The notes under the pieces: model-generated | Databases searched by the model: none | Seen by the model: only the letters and a program-made list of their open reading frames with translations | What the model was told of the DNA's origin: nothing | NCBI RefSeq assembly: GCF_030272615.1 | Contig: NC_081414.1 | Coordinates: forward strand, 910,351,009 to 910,415,008 | Length of the DNA: 64,000 nucleotides | From: Cryptomeria japonica | Lineage: Eukaryota; Streptophyta; Pinopsida; Cupressales; Cupressaceae | Direction: 5' to 3' | Shown: one piece after another, positions 1 through 12,900 of the stretch | Layout of the letters: each line of letters starts with the position of its first letter | Numbering within the stretch: the stretch's first letter is position 1 | Program-made: the position numbers and the translations under genes

Positions 1-731
1 TAATAATAACTAATACACAAACTATATCAAATAATAGCCTTCTATTATTATCAATCCTAATTTCTTCCCTCATAATCTTTCTTGAGTTTTCCCCTCTTGA
101 AAGTAACCTACATTCCATCTCATCTATCATTTTTATTATCTTGACAACATTTAAGAAAAAAATCTGATCCAAGACGTCCTTCTTTTAATCAGGTCTCCCA
201 ATTAAATATTTCCAGAAAACCAGTTTTGAATGTTTCATGTCTTAGTCTGGAACTATACATGGCAGGTCTGCAGCGCATTCTACGAAGCGTTATGTTCCAT
301 TGCACTCGCTGGGGACTGAAAGCCTCTGACGGATGACCTGCCTTCCTTTTTTATCGAGGCTGATTGTTACAATTCAGATATTTACTGAAAACAGATGAAG
401 TTCACAGAGTTGTACCTTTTAGTTGCAGTCCTCCATGTCCACACATACCCAGTAAATACGGAGAAGACCTAAAACAATACGTTTTTTCTTCTTATGATAG
501 GATCAACTATTCATCTCAGGCACGACAGCAGCAATTTCTCTGATTAGTGAAGTCAAAAAGAATTCCTTCATACGAAACTCTCATAGGTGTCTATTCAATA
601 AGTTCGAAAAATTCCCTTCATACCTATCTCCCATAGGCATCTCTGATCAGTGAATTAGGCAAAATCCTCCCATAGACAACACCCATATCTCTGATCGGTG
701 AAGCACAAATAGTCGCCCCAGAAGAGAAATA
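1..731. promoter_or_regulatory. Upstream region and probable 5' UTR of the PHP-domain gene
   Basis: No coding sequence is visible. The stretch lies directly upstream of the ATG at 732 and should hold the promoter and 5' leader, but I see no convincing TATA box at a defined distance. The last 200 bases contain three imperfect copies of a motif like CTCTGATCRGTGAA (near 538, 641 and 690), each close to a CTCATAGG- or CCCATAG-like block, so the leader is a diverged short repeat array. A more GC-rich patch at 261-342 is bounded by an 8-base inverted repeat (GGCAGGTC and GACCTGCC). Confidence 0.4.
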
Positions 732-3700
732 ATGGGGCATGGAAAGAAGAAAAAGAGTGGGAAGAAGAAGAGAAAGAGTATAGACCATTCTGCCGCAACA
801 AAATATCTGCAGGAATGGTTTTATAAGACTGACTCTGAGGAGGCCATCAATAATGATTTCGTGCCTAAGAGTCTAAAATGTACAGAGGCTCCTGTCATAT
901 TTGAGCTGCATTCACACAGCACTTGCAGTGATGGGTACTTGTCGCCTTCGGCTGTTGTGGATAGAGCACACAGGAATGGGGTAAGTTTCAACATACCTAA
1001 GTTATTTTACTCATTAAAAATTATGTTGGTACTTTATGGATGTCGATTGGGGCCTCTTTTAAGGTTTTATGTATTTAGAGACTAGTTTTTTTAATTAAAG
1101 AAAAGTCTTTGTGTGCGTGCATGTTTTCAATTGAGTTTTTCTACAACCTTCTGTTTCTTCCATATTATTAGGATAGCTTTATTTTGGAAGTTTCTCCTCA
1201 CAGTTTCGGAGGCTTTCAAATTCCAATATAAAAATATGTCACTAATAAATGAGATTGACATAGTTTATCTAACTATTGCATGTTTATGGTATCCATGAAG
1301 GCGCGTGTCTTGAGTGCTCCAACAAAGAGAAAACTAGAAAATGGTCTATGCAATACATATGAGAGAAAACCTGTCATGTGCCTAATCTGGTTAGTAGATA
1401 CTTGTCTGATGAACTTAACCATTCAAGCCCTACTGAAACAAAATCCTAAACGATTCTATTTAGCTGGTTATTTATGCCTATGGTGGTAAAACTAAACCGC
1501 TGAATCCTTATAGAACTAAACACGTAACTGTTATGTGAGGTGGTCATCTTAACCTTTATTGCATATATGTCTGCATTTGGGCAAATATGTGTTTGTGATA
1601 GTGTGTATACGTAACTGTTATGTGAGGTGGTTATCTTAACCTTTATTGCATATATGTCTGCATTTGGGCAAATATGTGTTTGTGTTAGTGTGTATTGTAT
1701 CTCCTTCTGTTTTGACCTTGTAACTGCTTGTGAGTAAAATAGGGCCTTAACATTCTGCCTAGGCTGTTGGAGGTGATATAACAGGTAAAATTTCTAGCCA
1801 AAATTTAACACTTGACCTTTTCAATCTGTGATTACCTTTGAGCTGGCAAGGCTTGGGCTTTAAACGATAAACTACAACTATTAGGTGGCCCGGATTGAAA
1901 ACTCAACTGCAAAAAAATTCCCCACTAGAGAGTATGCACCATGTCTTGAAAGCCAAACAATCCTTGTGACCTAAGTATTGGACCAGATGATAGCAGAAAT
2001 CAACTCAGCCTTGCAAATGGTAAAAGCACATAGATATGCCTCTGCATACCTTCCAAGAGTGTTTGCACTACCTGAGTGGTATTGGCTCAGAGTTCCATTT
2101 TGTTCTTATATTTGTGGAGAAGAAAGGATAAGCTTTACCTAAAAGCAACATAATCCCCATTATCATGCTGGAGACCTTGTCTGTCTGATGCATGGAAGGT
2201 GTTGAACTTTTATGGATATTAAATTGTCAAGTTATTGGCTAGCCTTATGTCAATTAAAGATTAATGCTAGTGTTTGCCTTGCCAAGTTGTTTTGGAGCCA
2301 AAACCATGTGACTCTGTCCAGGATTACAGCTTCCATTGGATATGAGAAATGATTCTGTTGAGCATTTGAGACATTCTAGCTCGTCTCTGTAGTGATGGTC
2401 TGCAATTTAGGATCTCTATTACCATTTCATTAGTTCTTTAATATTAAAGTTATGTTTGGCAGAAACTGAAGAAGTTGGTCATCTCAAGGTTCATATTATG
2501 CGTATGCTGGCAATCTCTTGGCTTACATATGCATATAATATATATGACATTGTTCATTTATGTCAGGCGTTTCGGAATAGCTCTCATTTGTTCTTGACCT
2601 TGTTTGTTGTAGAGGTAAATTGAAACAAATTACATGTATGCGCATGGATACAAAAGTAAGCCACCAGGTTTGAAAAAGTAATTTACAATAGCTAATCAAG
2701 ACTGCCAAAAGGAGATGGAGTAGGTTGGAGGTAAGGTTGAGGGAAGGGAAAGACATGAGGAGAGTGAACTCACAACTTTTTTAGTCAACCGACATTTGTG
2801 CATATTTTTGTAACATTGACAGTTTATGCCAGGCAGTATTGGTTTAGATTTTAGTTGTGCAATCAAGGTGTTGTAGGCACCTAAGTGGGAGTTGTGGCTG
2901 CGGCAATGTCTCCTCCTCATCCACCAGTTTAAACCCAGTTTTATACATGAGGCCTACTTTTTTTTAAGATGACAAATTCTATTTAGATGGTGTATTTCTA
3001 AGGTTAGGGAACATATGTCATATATATGGCAAACTGACAAAAAAATGTTATTTCTCTACGAATTTTTCTAACAGTATTTAGTCTGTGAATAAACTTTTGA
3101 ATCTCTCATGAATGGTTTAGAGTATGCGCAGAACAGGTGAGAGTGCTTGCCCTGACAGACCATGACACTATGGCAGGGGTACCAGCTGCCTTGGAAGCTG
3201 CCCGTAAATATGGTATCAGAGTAATTCCAGGTGTTGAAATCAGTGCAATTGTTCCACCAAGGTTAGCCAATTTCTTACTTGTCTATTTCTAGGCAAATGT
3301 CCCAGGATTACCATATTAGTTGAAGCTTCTTTTGATTTCTTTCCCTTACTTCACCATGTCAGTTTTACATACACAGAGTACCATAAGCGTAATTAAATCC
3401 TTGCAACCAACAAGAAAAGTCATTGTGAGCAATGAACTCTTTGTATGAGAGTGCTATCATATTCGATCATATAAACCATTAGATTATCTGGTCACTTGGT
3501 GTATACAATTGAGCTCTTTCTATGAATCAGGTGCTTGAACCAATTTTCTTGTTCACCTGTCTTGGTTACTCTGGTAGAAAGGAAAGCACTGGGACAAAAA
3601 TTTTGAACTGTTTGTACTTTAAAAAAAAAATCTTTAATATAAATTAAGCCAGGGCATTGAATCTACAAGTAAAAAATCTGCTTTGAGGCTAAAATCTTTT

Positions 3701-5113
3701 TAGCTTGAGATGTTATTTTGTCTAAATTTTTTATTGTCTAACAGGACTGATTCTGGAAAAGGAGAACCTGTACATATATTAGCTTATTACGGTAGCTGTG
3801 GACCAGCAAATTTTTCAGAGATAGAAGAATGCTTAGCCAATATAAGAGAGGGCCGCTACCACAGGGCAGAAACCATGTTACTGAAGCTTAAAGCTCTGAA
3901 AATGCCCCTAAAATGGGAACATGTTGCTCGCATAGCTGGAGACGGCGTAGCTCCAGGAAGACTGCATGTGGCTAGGGCAATGGTTGAGGCCAGATATGTA
4001 GATAATATAAAGAAGGCATTTAGCAAATACCTATATGATGATGGACCTGCTTATGCTATGTATGCGACATCTAATTCCTCGTTGGTTTTTGGGAATATAT
4101 CGATGATACAAGTTCCTGATTGCAAATTGAATTTTCAATGTCCAATAAATAGTTGAATTAATCTTGCTAAAAGTATTTATTTTGCAGGGGTAGTGAGATT
4201 CTTGCTGAAACGGCAATAAAAATAATATGCCGGACAGGAGGAGTGGCTGCCCTTGCCCATCCATGGGCTTTGAAGAACCCCGTTTCTGTAGTCAGAAGCC
4301 TTAAAGAGGCTGGCCTTCATGGCATTGAAGTTTATAGAAGTGATGGAAAATCAGCTGGTAAGGGATTCCATCAATGGAAACTTTTATTATTTTCATTTTA
4401 GTTCTTTGTTTTTGAAGTCAACTTGGTTGCCCAACTTACTCATTGAACTTCAGCGGCAATAAAGGTCACTACATTTTTGCCTTTTGTAATTTAGTGTCTA
4501 TTTTACAAACAAATAATCACATTTTAAATTATACTAAGTATACAGTTCTCCTTCAATTATATAATTAATTAAACTAATAATGGTAAGTTCTTCTAAGGGA
4601 TTAAACCCTGTAGTGCATCGAAAATCCAATCTTCTGCATTTGGTGATTTAGTTTATATCAATTCTGTTGGCGATTTCTTACTCTGGTGCATTGTATGAAT
4701 TAGGATTCAGTGAATTAGCTGATGCTTATGGCTTACTGAAGATTGGAGGGTCTGATTTTCATGGAAGAGGTGGTCCTGATGAAACTGATTTGGGAAAAGT
4801 ACCTATTCCAGATTCAGCAATGCATGAATTTCTCAAGGTAGCTCAGCCTATTTGGTGTGATGCTCTTAAAGATATCTTACTTAGCTTTGCAGAATCTTTT
4901 GAATCAAAACTAGATAAGATTGTTTGTCCCAATGGTGATATGTCTTTGAGATGCAACGTCACTGGTAACAAGGAAGAAACTGTAGCTCTGCATCTGTCTT
5001 CGTGGTTGACAAAAGAGGAAAAAGAAGTTGTTGAGGTGGAAGCTGTTAGGTTAAAACTTTCACATACTGTTATCAGCGAGGAGGGGAAACAAATGTTCGT
5101 GATTAGTAGATAA
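732..5113 (+). CDS. PHP-domain metal-dependent phosphoesterase, five exons (732-980, 3137-3261, 3745-4059, 4188-4357, 4704-5113)
   Basis: Five exons joined at GT-AG borders total 1,269 nt, an uninterrupted 422-residue protein plus stop. The exon phases (0, 2, 2, 1) fit exactly, which strongly supports the model. Residues 4-15 are very lysine-rich, a possible nuclear or nucleolar signal. The PHP (polymerase and histidinol phosphatase) metal-site motifs are all visible: HSHSTCSDG (60-68), TDHDT (90-94), Glu117 in GVEIS, His254 in AHPW, and Asp304/His306 in GSDFH. By family, relatives are the bacterial YciV/TrpH-type enzymes that hydrolyse nucleoside 3',5'-bisphosphates or short RNA 5' ends; plants carry a single-copy-like homologue of unclear role. 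I infer a phosphatase or nuclease activity. The start is the first ATG in frame with the conserved domain. Intron 1 is long (2,156 bp), the others are 128-483 bp. No disabling change is seen, so the gene is probably functional. Confidence 0.9.
1522..1695. repeat. 87-bp tandem duplication in intron 1 of the PHP gene
   Basis: Two consecutive copies begin with ACGTAACTGTTATGTGAGG at 1522 and 1609 and are nearly identical through to the TGTGTTTGTG...AGTGTGTAT end. No coding potential is seen. The duplication looks recent. Confidence 0.85.
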
Positions 5114-5409
5114 TATGTACTGCATTTCTTTGAAAATATTTTGTGCTGGTGTGAAGTTGATTTATGTCAGTGAGGCTTTAAATCATAGACATTGAGATTT
5201 TTTATGATATTTGAATATAGTTTCAGCTGTTTGGTTTTCTTCCAATATAATTAATCTATTATTGAAGTATAAAGTTCATTGCCTTGCGGATGAAAGATGT
5301 CATAATATACAGCTAACATGTCTGCATTGCTTGGTTCGGCTTGATTAACATTGCCCCTCAAGAAAAGTGTAGCATTGATATTCAATGTACAAAAATGTTC
5401 CTATGCAAT
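5114..5409 (+). other. 3' flank and probable 3' UTR of the PHP gene
   Basis: AT-rich sequence after the TAA/TAG-terminated last exon. Near-upstream elements for polyadenylation are plausible (AATATAATTAA near 5247) but nothing fixes a cleavage site. No other gene is seen. Confidence 0.4.
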
Positions 5410-6330
5410 TTATATATATACAGATAATTGCTCATACTGAATGACTTGGTCTCTGAAAGAATTTATTGTATACATGATATCTCCTAATAGGCAGCGTATA
5501 GTTTTGAAATAACCTTTTTTAAATATGTCAAGCTTTCTTTTAAAGACCGATTTATTGTCTTTGGTAACCATATTGAACTCTAAATTTTTAAAGTAGCGTT
5601 ATACTAGGCATTTTAAGTGAATTTCTAATCTTGTTGGAGTTATTGGCAATATCTACACGTTTGTAAAAGCTCATTCAAACCGTAAATAAGGTCCATCTGA
5701 GTTGTTACAGCATATAATTTTTATATATACAGATAATTGCTCATACTGAGTGACTTGGTCTCTGAAAGAATTTATTGTATACAGGGTGATCTCTAATAGG
5801 CAGTGTATAGTTTTGAAATAACCTTTTTGAAATATGCCAAGCATTCTTTTAAAGACTGATTTATTGTCTTTACTAAGTATATTGAACTGGAAGTTTTTAA
5901 AATAGCGTTCTACTAGGCATTTTAAGAAAACTTCTAATCTTGTTGGAGTTATTGAAAGTACCTACACATTTCTAAAAGCTCCTTCAAACCCTAAATTAGG
6001 TCCATCTGAGTTGTTGTTATAGTGGATAGTTTATATATATGCAGATAATTGCTCATATTGAATGACTTGGTCTCTGAAAGAATTTATTGTATACAGGGTA
6101 TCTCCTGATAGGCAGCGTATAGTTTTGAATTAACCTTTTTTAAATATGTCAAGCTTTCTTTTAAAGACCAATTTATTGTCTTTAAACTATATTGAACTGT
6201 AAACTTTTAAAGTAGACTCCTACTAGGCATTTTAAGAAAACTTCTAATCTTGTAGGAGTTATTGACAGTACCTACACATTTCTAAAAGCTCATTCAAACC
6301 CTAAATTAGGTCCATCTGAGGAGTTGTTTC
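5410..6330. repeat. Tandem repeat, about 310 bp x 3
   Basis: The anchor CAGATAATTGCTCATA recurs at 5421, 5730 and 6042 (periods 309 and 312). Each unit continues with the same landmarks: GACTTGGTCTCTGAAAG, ATTTATTGTATACA, TAGGCAG, TAGTTTTGAA, GTTGGAGTTATTG or similar, and GGTCCATCTGAG near its end. The copies differ by scattered substitutions. The array lies directly downstream of the PHP gene, and no ORF spans a unit. Confidence 0.9.
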
Positions 6331-8614
6331 TGTCTTTCAAATATCCACAACTTTGACTGTAAATGTAAACTATCTTTTCTCCAAACACATGCAACTTCAA
6401 CTGTACACAGAAGTAAGAATAAGTCCAAATCCCATTAACAGAGCCTTCTGACGATATTTATTTCCATATTATGTTTGCAATTGATATACAAATTATGACC
6501 TGTTCTAAATAAGAATGCATCATTACAATGAGCTGCGTGCTATGGTATTTGTGTTTCAAGAAGATAAATACAGAAGGTTAGTGGACAATAATAGATCAAC
6601 AACCAGTTGATATAACAAGTACTTGAACTTATTTATTCTAGTTAAATAAATTATTTATTGGACTTTCCAGAACATGTGCGGTAATCTCCAACTAGATACA
6701 TCCACTTGATTTAGCCATTAGTAAGGCCTACAAATGGGAATAATTTTGGAATAAGAATTAGTTACTTCTCACGCTTCATAGCAATTGCAAGGATATGGAG
6801 TTTGAATGAAATTGCAGCTTTGACTATCCAGACACCTGATATGAGCAATTATCCTTTTTCTACTTGATTGATTTCATGGCAAGATGATGTTTCCACAAGT
6901 CGCTCACCCAAACACGCATTAACACAAAACAACCATTTACATGTTCTTCCTCTGTAGTCCCTGTGGGGTCATTGTTGACTATTCCACTTCACATTCTAAC
7001 CCTCAAATAAAAATCAAGAAATGCACTGGCAAGGTTAGTAAACCATTAAATCTTCTGAATTGTTAAATTAATAGATATAATATATCATGTATTCTTATAG
7101 AATGTATCATTTATTGTTAATTGCTGTCATAAATTGGTTTTTATTGAAAGTAATGTGTGTGTTGGTACCAGGTTTGGACTTTGGAGTATGATAGGTGGCT
7201 GGTAAGTTGCACAACATCTACAGTAGATTTTTTTCACATATTTATCTCCATGGACTAAGCTTGTAGAATTGTGGTATACATGCCTTTGTGTGTTTGGTAT
7301 CATATACATTTCACAATGTACAAGCCTTTGAAGTTGTAAGCCCATTTTGCACATTTTTGGCATTTGTATGTTTTCTTTTTCATCAGGTAAGTTGGCAGCA
7401 TATTTTTATTATAAGCATAGGATTCTGGATGCAGATTGTCAATTAACAGAAAATAATAGTTTTATTTTCGACATATGTGCCCCTTCACCCTTTTCCAAAC
7501 CCAATTGGCAATTTATAAATAAAAATTATTTGAAAGGTCTGAAAAACCAGGAGTATTGAAAAGAATAAAGTGGGATAACATTCACTTGAAAATTTTGTTA
7601 TTATGTGAGGGGACCAAGAGGCTTGATGCACAATGCAAAGCTAAGAAATAGGTGGTGAAACAATGGGGGGTTGATATGAAAAACGAAAGAGTTAATCTTC
7701 ACAAAAGTGTTCAATTCGTGAAGTTTAATGCAAATTATACAAAGGGAATTGGTTGTTTGACTAGAACACAAAATGGTTGTATTTGGAAGACAACACAAAC
7801 GAAATTTTGTAATTTTGAATGCAATCCTATAATTTGCTGTGTTTTTTGACATGGTTACATCATTTCACCTATACACACTAGAGTATTTTTTTCTCACGCA
7901 TTGATATTGATGCCAATTAAACAAATGATAAAAATTACCACAGACAGTTTGCTATGTCAAACATCTGAGCTTTGTCAGGAGAAATGAATTGGATCTTAAA
8001 TGCAAATAGAACATCTATATCTTGGCGTACCAATTCAGATATCCTTTGTCTAATCATAACTCTTTTAATGCTGCATTTTTTAAAGAGAGTTTATCTCCAT
8101 TCAAAACAACTACTCCCGGAGTGGAATTGTATTTATCTGTCATCAATCGAAGGTTTACATTTTTGGCAGGACCAGGCCCCAAATGCACACTTTGGTCGGA
8201 ATTGCATTTTACAAGGTGATTCTGACTAAGAATTTAAGTCCTCTGTTATGTCATGATTCAGGAGTTTCTTTCTAAAATTATCAATTGATTTAAGTGTTTT
8301 AAATGAATTGTGGATTTCTACTTTTACTAGAGATTCCCTAGTGCATGTGGGGTGTACCGCCATTTCTGGGAAAGCCTGTCCATTTGAGAATCCACAATGC
8401 CAGTATCTTGGCAGGCTTCATCTTCAATGGAGAAATTCATAGAATGATTTTATTTAAGGGATTTCAAATAGGAGTCCACACACCACCCAATATCTGTGAA
8501 ACTCTCCTCAGCAACAGAAGTCCACCTGTGGCATGTAAACACCTAGCACATAATAGTCAACTCACTAGCTGTTTATGTGTCAGTTTCTCAACATAAACAA
8601 CTGACATGTTGACT

Positions 8615-8650
8615 ATAATGTGCTGGTTGCTTATAATGTGCTGGTTGCTT
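8615..8650. repeat. 18-bp perfect tandem duplication
   Basis: ATAATGTGCTGGTTGCTT occurs twice in a row, at 8615 and 8633. Confidence 0.9.
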
Positions 8651-8863
8651 AAGCTTTAAAGTTCATCTATTCTCTCTTTTAACTATATTGTAAATTTAAG
8701 TTCAAATGTGGACGTAGTTTTTCCAAAATTGTATGCTACTTCCATTGCAGTGTCTATTTATTTCTCAATGTTGTATCTGAAGAATGGAAAACTCTACCAT
8801 CTGAAAACAACTTTTCCCTTTCCCAAATACATTTTTAAATATAAAAATAATTTCCATTAGAAG

Positions 8864-8908
8864 TATATATATATATATATATATATACACATACATACAT
8901 ACATACAC
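8864..8908. repeat. (TA)n followed by (CATA)n microsatellite
   Basis: About 12 TA units run into CATACATA units and a short CA tract. The 62-codon ORF across it is low-complexity and not a gene. Confidence 0.95.
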
Positions 8909-9406
8909 ACAAATATGACTTGGGATGTCTGTTATCCTATCTGATCCAACCAACTTTAATTTTGTTTTTCCATTGCCCTGTAGTAATACATCCTTCCTAA
9001 TGTCAAGATCTGGAACATTAAGCTAAGGATAAAGAAAGAGGAATGGAAGGAGGAAGGAAAACTATTATATATAATTTCATAAAACAACATACTTGTTGTG
9101 CCTATAAAACAAGTAACACATAGTGGCTAGTACTTGCCTTGTTTTTAGTATAGTTTTAATAATAATTATGATTTAATTTTAATACTGATTATATTTTAAA
9201 AATTATAATAATTAATATAAAAAAATTAAACATAATTATTTTATAATAATTAAAATTTTACTAGAAAAAATAATATAAATTAAAGAAATCCTAATAAATT
9301 TTTAATTTCACAAAATAAAGTTAAATAATTGAAATAGTTTTAGATTTAAATCTACTTTAAAAACTAAAATATAATAAACAAAAATGTGTAGACAAAATTA
9401 TATAAA

Positions 9407-9908
9407 TTTTTTTTTTTTTTTTTTGATAAAAGTGGATAGAACCATTGAACTATATTAAATTTTGAAAGTTTTTTTAAAGTGTCTGGTTCAAAAAGCACTA
9501 AAGGGAAAGAACCAATAAGAAAACCCTTTAGTATTGCATAAATAACACAAGCCTATTTTACCCAATACCAAATGCCCATTGGCATAGTACATCAAAAAAA
9601 CCCATCCCAATTACATAAGCCACATTAGATATAAAGGAAGCTACCAATAGAAGCATATAGAAGGAAGATTAAAGTATGATCACTGAAGGATACATATCCA
9701 TTGCTGCCCAAAAACACCAGTCTAAACCACCCTCGTCTATGACACACAATTCTCCAACCACTAGTTAGAATGATACCACATAGCAGAAATGAAACCATAA
9801 TCAGACACCCTATCAAAATAAACATTATGATCAAGCATAGCAGAACCCACACCAAAGAAAAGCCACACCAAATAAGGAGGTCAATGAAGACAACAACTAT
9901 GCCCTTCT
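9407..9908 (-). other. LINE 3' UTR and poly(A) tail
   Basis: About 480 bases without a long sense-strand ORF separate the ORF2 stop from the 18-base A tail. No conserved 3' hairpin was identified by eye. Confidence 0.7.
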
Positions 9909-12900
9909 TTACTTCAAAAATTCTAAAACCGAGGAAGAGATCTCATCCACACTTACCTCCCGCATATTAGCATCACTGTCAATGGCTAAATTAGCCAAAA
10001 AATCTGCAATCTTATTCACTTCCCTATAACAGTGGGAAATCAAGAAGGAATAAAAAAAGTCTAATTTTTGCAAAATATGATCAAATATATATTGTAATTG
10101 CCAACAATTCGATTTCTTTTTCATGACACTTTGAATAATAACAATAGAATCACCCTCAATTATCAAGTCCTTAATTTCCAAAGATATAGCCATATCCAAA
10201 CCAAAAGACAAAGCAAAGAATTCTGCACAATTGTTAGACTTGAAACCAATCGTATGACAACGAGCCTGAATAAATCTTACCTTATGATCATAAATTACCA
10301 TACCTGCCCCTACCAAGCCAGGGTTCCCATGAGAAGCACCATCAAAATTCAATTTAAAGTGCCCTTGCGGAGGAGGTTTCCAACAAGCAAAATTTCTCTT
10401 ACTAATAGCATTAGTCTTATTTAAAATAGATCCATGAGAAGGTAAGACTGATAACATTCTCCAAACTCGAGTTACCCTACCATCCCAATGAGAAAAAGAG
10501 GTAAGGGTTTCCAAATTCTTATAGATAAAAGACAAAGCAACTTCAAAGATGGAAGATTCAATCCTCAATAAAACCTCAGCCAAGGAAGAACTTGTTTGTT
10601 TAAAAATCCTATTATTACGCTCTAACCAAATATTCCAAATCACAATAGATGGAGAAATAATCCAAAGACATGCATAGAAAGATGAGGCAAACAGGAGAGG
10701 CCAGGCTCTAAAGTGGGAAAGGAGATCCTTACCAATAACAAAGGAAAGATTAAGCTTTTCAAACAACCACTGCCAGCAAGCATAGGCAAAATCACAGTGA
10801 AGAAATAAGTATGCAGAGGATTCTAAATTTTTATTACAAAAGACACAAGAAAATACTGTAGTAATACCCAACCTGTCCAACCTCATTTCTGTAAGGACCC
10901 TGTCCTGCACTGCTAACCAAGCAAAAGCACCAGCCTTTGGGAGGCAAGCCATATGCCAAAACAGCTTGTATGGCCAAGTAGATAAATCTTTAGCAATCAA
11001 GAGAGAATTATAGCCATCCTTAACTGTGTACTTACTAGAGATATTCCTTGTCCAGATAAGCTCATCATCAGCATCAGAAAGAATTATTACTCTCTCCGCC
11101 AACATCTTTTCATATTCCAATTTCACATTTTGAACAATATCTAAAAACTCAATTGATTTCCATTTTGTCACCTTAAGATTCCCACTATACTCGATTTTAA
11201 AATAATCAGCCACAAAGACACCCCAAAGGGAAGAAAGAGTGGAAATTAAAGGAGACCAATCCCTTGAGTTCACCAGAGGGGGATGTCCATTCCAAACTTC
11301 CTCCCAAAACCTGACCTTTCTACCATTATGAACAATCCATGAGAGATGAGGCAAAATCACTGACCTACATTTACATAGGAAATTCCAAATAGCTGAACCA
11401 GACGGTAAATTAGAAACTTGAAAAACATATTCTCTTGGTCCGTTATTTAAATATTTAGCAAACATAATTTGTGCCCAAAAGGAGAATGGTCTCTCATACA
11501 ATTTCCAAACCAACTTAGCACCTAAGGCTAAATTCTGACTTTCCAGACTCCTAATGCCTATGCCCCCAAGGTTTTTAGGCAAACAAACTTTATCCCATGC
11601 TACCAAAGGGAGTTTCATCTTACCATCTTTATTATTACTCCAAAGGAAGGACCTAAGAGTATCTTGCAAACTAACAAGAGCCGCTTTCGGAGACTGCGAA
11701 ATAGACATGAGATAAATAGGAACAACATTTAGGACAAACTTAATAAGAACAATTTTACCAACCAAAGATAACCATCTATGATTCCAAGATAGGATCCTTC
11801 TAGAGATAACCGAAATGATCTTATCCCAACACTCAACTCTATCCTGCTTAATGAAGAAAGGTATACCAAGATAAGAACAAGGAAGATTTCCAGATGCAAA
11901 TCCCCAAAAAATCTTCAATCTATCCTGAACCAATTGTGAAGCATGAAGGAAAAAAATCTTTGACTTATCAACATTGATTCTCTGACCAGAAAAGGATGCA
12001 TAATTCTGTATTATCCCCTTTATCACTCTTGCCTCACCCAAAGAGGCCTGACCAAATAACAAGGTATCATCTGCAAACAAGCAATGTGAAATGCTTTGTG
12101 GAACATTCTGAATCCTAATTCCCTTCCAAAGCCCTCCCAACTTAGCGGCTCTTATAGCCCAACTGAACGTTTCAGCTAGAAGAATGAACAGGAAAGGAGA
12201 CATGGGATCCCCTTGCCTCAAACCCCTAGAAGAGGAGAAAAAACCACAAGGGGAGCCATTAATTAGAACCGAGAACCTTGCCGAAGAAATACAAGCACGA
12301 ATCCATTTGACCCATGCCTTGGAAAAGCCCAATTTAAGTAGAACAACACACAACACCCTCCATTCTACTCTATCATATGCTTTCATCATATCTAATTTGA
12401 GGATCGTGGCCAGGATTCTCTGAGTAGAAATAGAATGCAAAACCTCATGTGCCACTATAGCTCCCTCTGTTGTCTCCCTTCCTGGAAAAAAACCACCTTG
12501 TTCTAAAGAAATGATCTTAGGTAAAATTTTAGCCAACCTTAAAGAAATAGCCTTGGTAAAAATCTTGTACAAAGTATTACATAAAGCAATAGGGCGAAAA
12601 TCAGCAAATGTCTTGGTAACCTCTTTTTTAGGAATAATTGCAATCATTGTATTATTAAGCTCTTTCAAAACAGACCTATTCCTTCTAGCTTCCTCAAGGG
12701 CCAATAAAACATCATTTCCCACAAAATCCCAGCATTTCTGAAAAAATAAAGGAGTAAAGCCATCCGGTCCTAGAGCCTTATCAGGGTTCACTGCAAAAAC
12801 AACATTCTTAACTTCATCCAAAGAAAAAGGAGACATCAACATTTTATTATCTTCCGAAGATACCAAAGAAGGAATATTAGAAGAAATGTTATTATGAAGA

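Larger units (their letters stand above)
6331..9391. other. AT-rich intergenic DNA, no gene recognised
   Basis: Only short ORFs without recognisable motifs occur here, for example one of 83 codons at 8345. I could not assign any transposon family. The last 300 bases before the LINE insertion are extremely AT-rich. Confidence 0.5.

Noticed and set aside
261-342. GC-rich 82-base segment with matching ends (GGCAGGTC / GACCTGCC), tRNA-like in length
   Set aside because: No T-arm GTTCRA motif, no proper D or anticodon arm; recorded only as an inverted repeat.
8345-8596. 83-codon plus-strand ORF
   Set aside because: No motif, no splice context and no recognisable relatives; length is within chance expectation.
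12184-12741. Plus-strand ORFs opposite the LINE reverse transcriptase
   Set aside because: Shadows of the minus-strand reverse-transcriptase frame.
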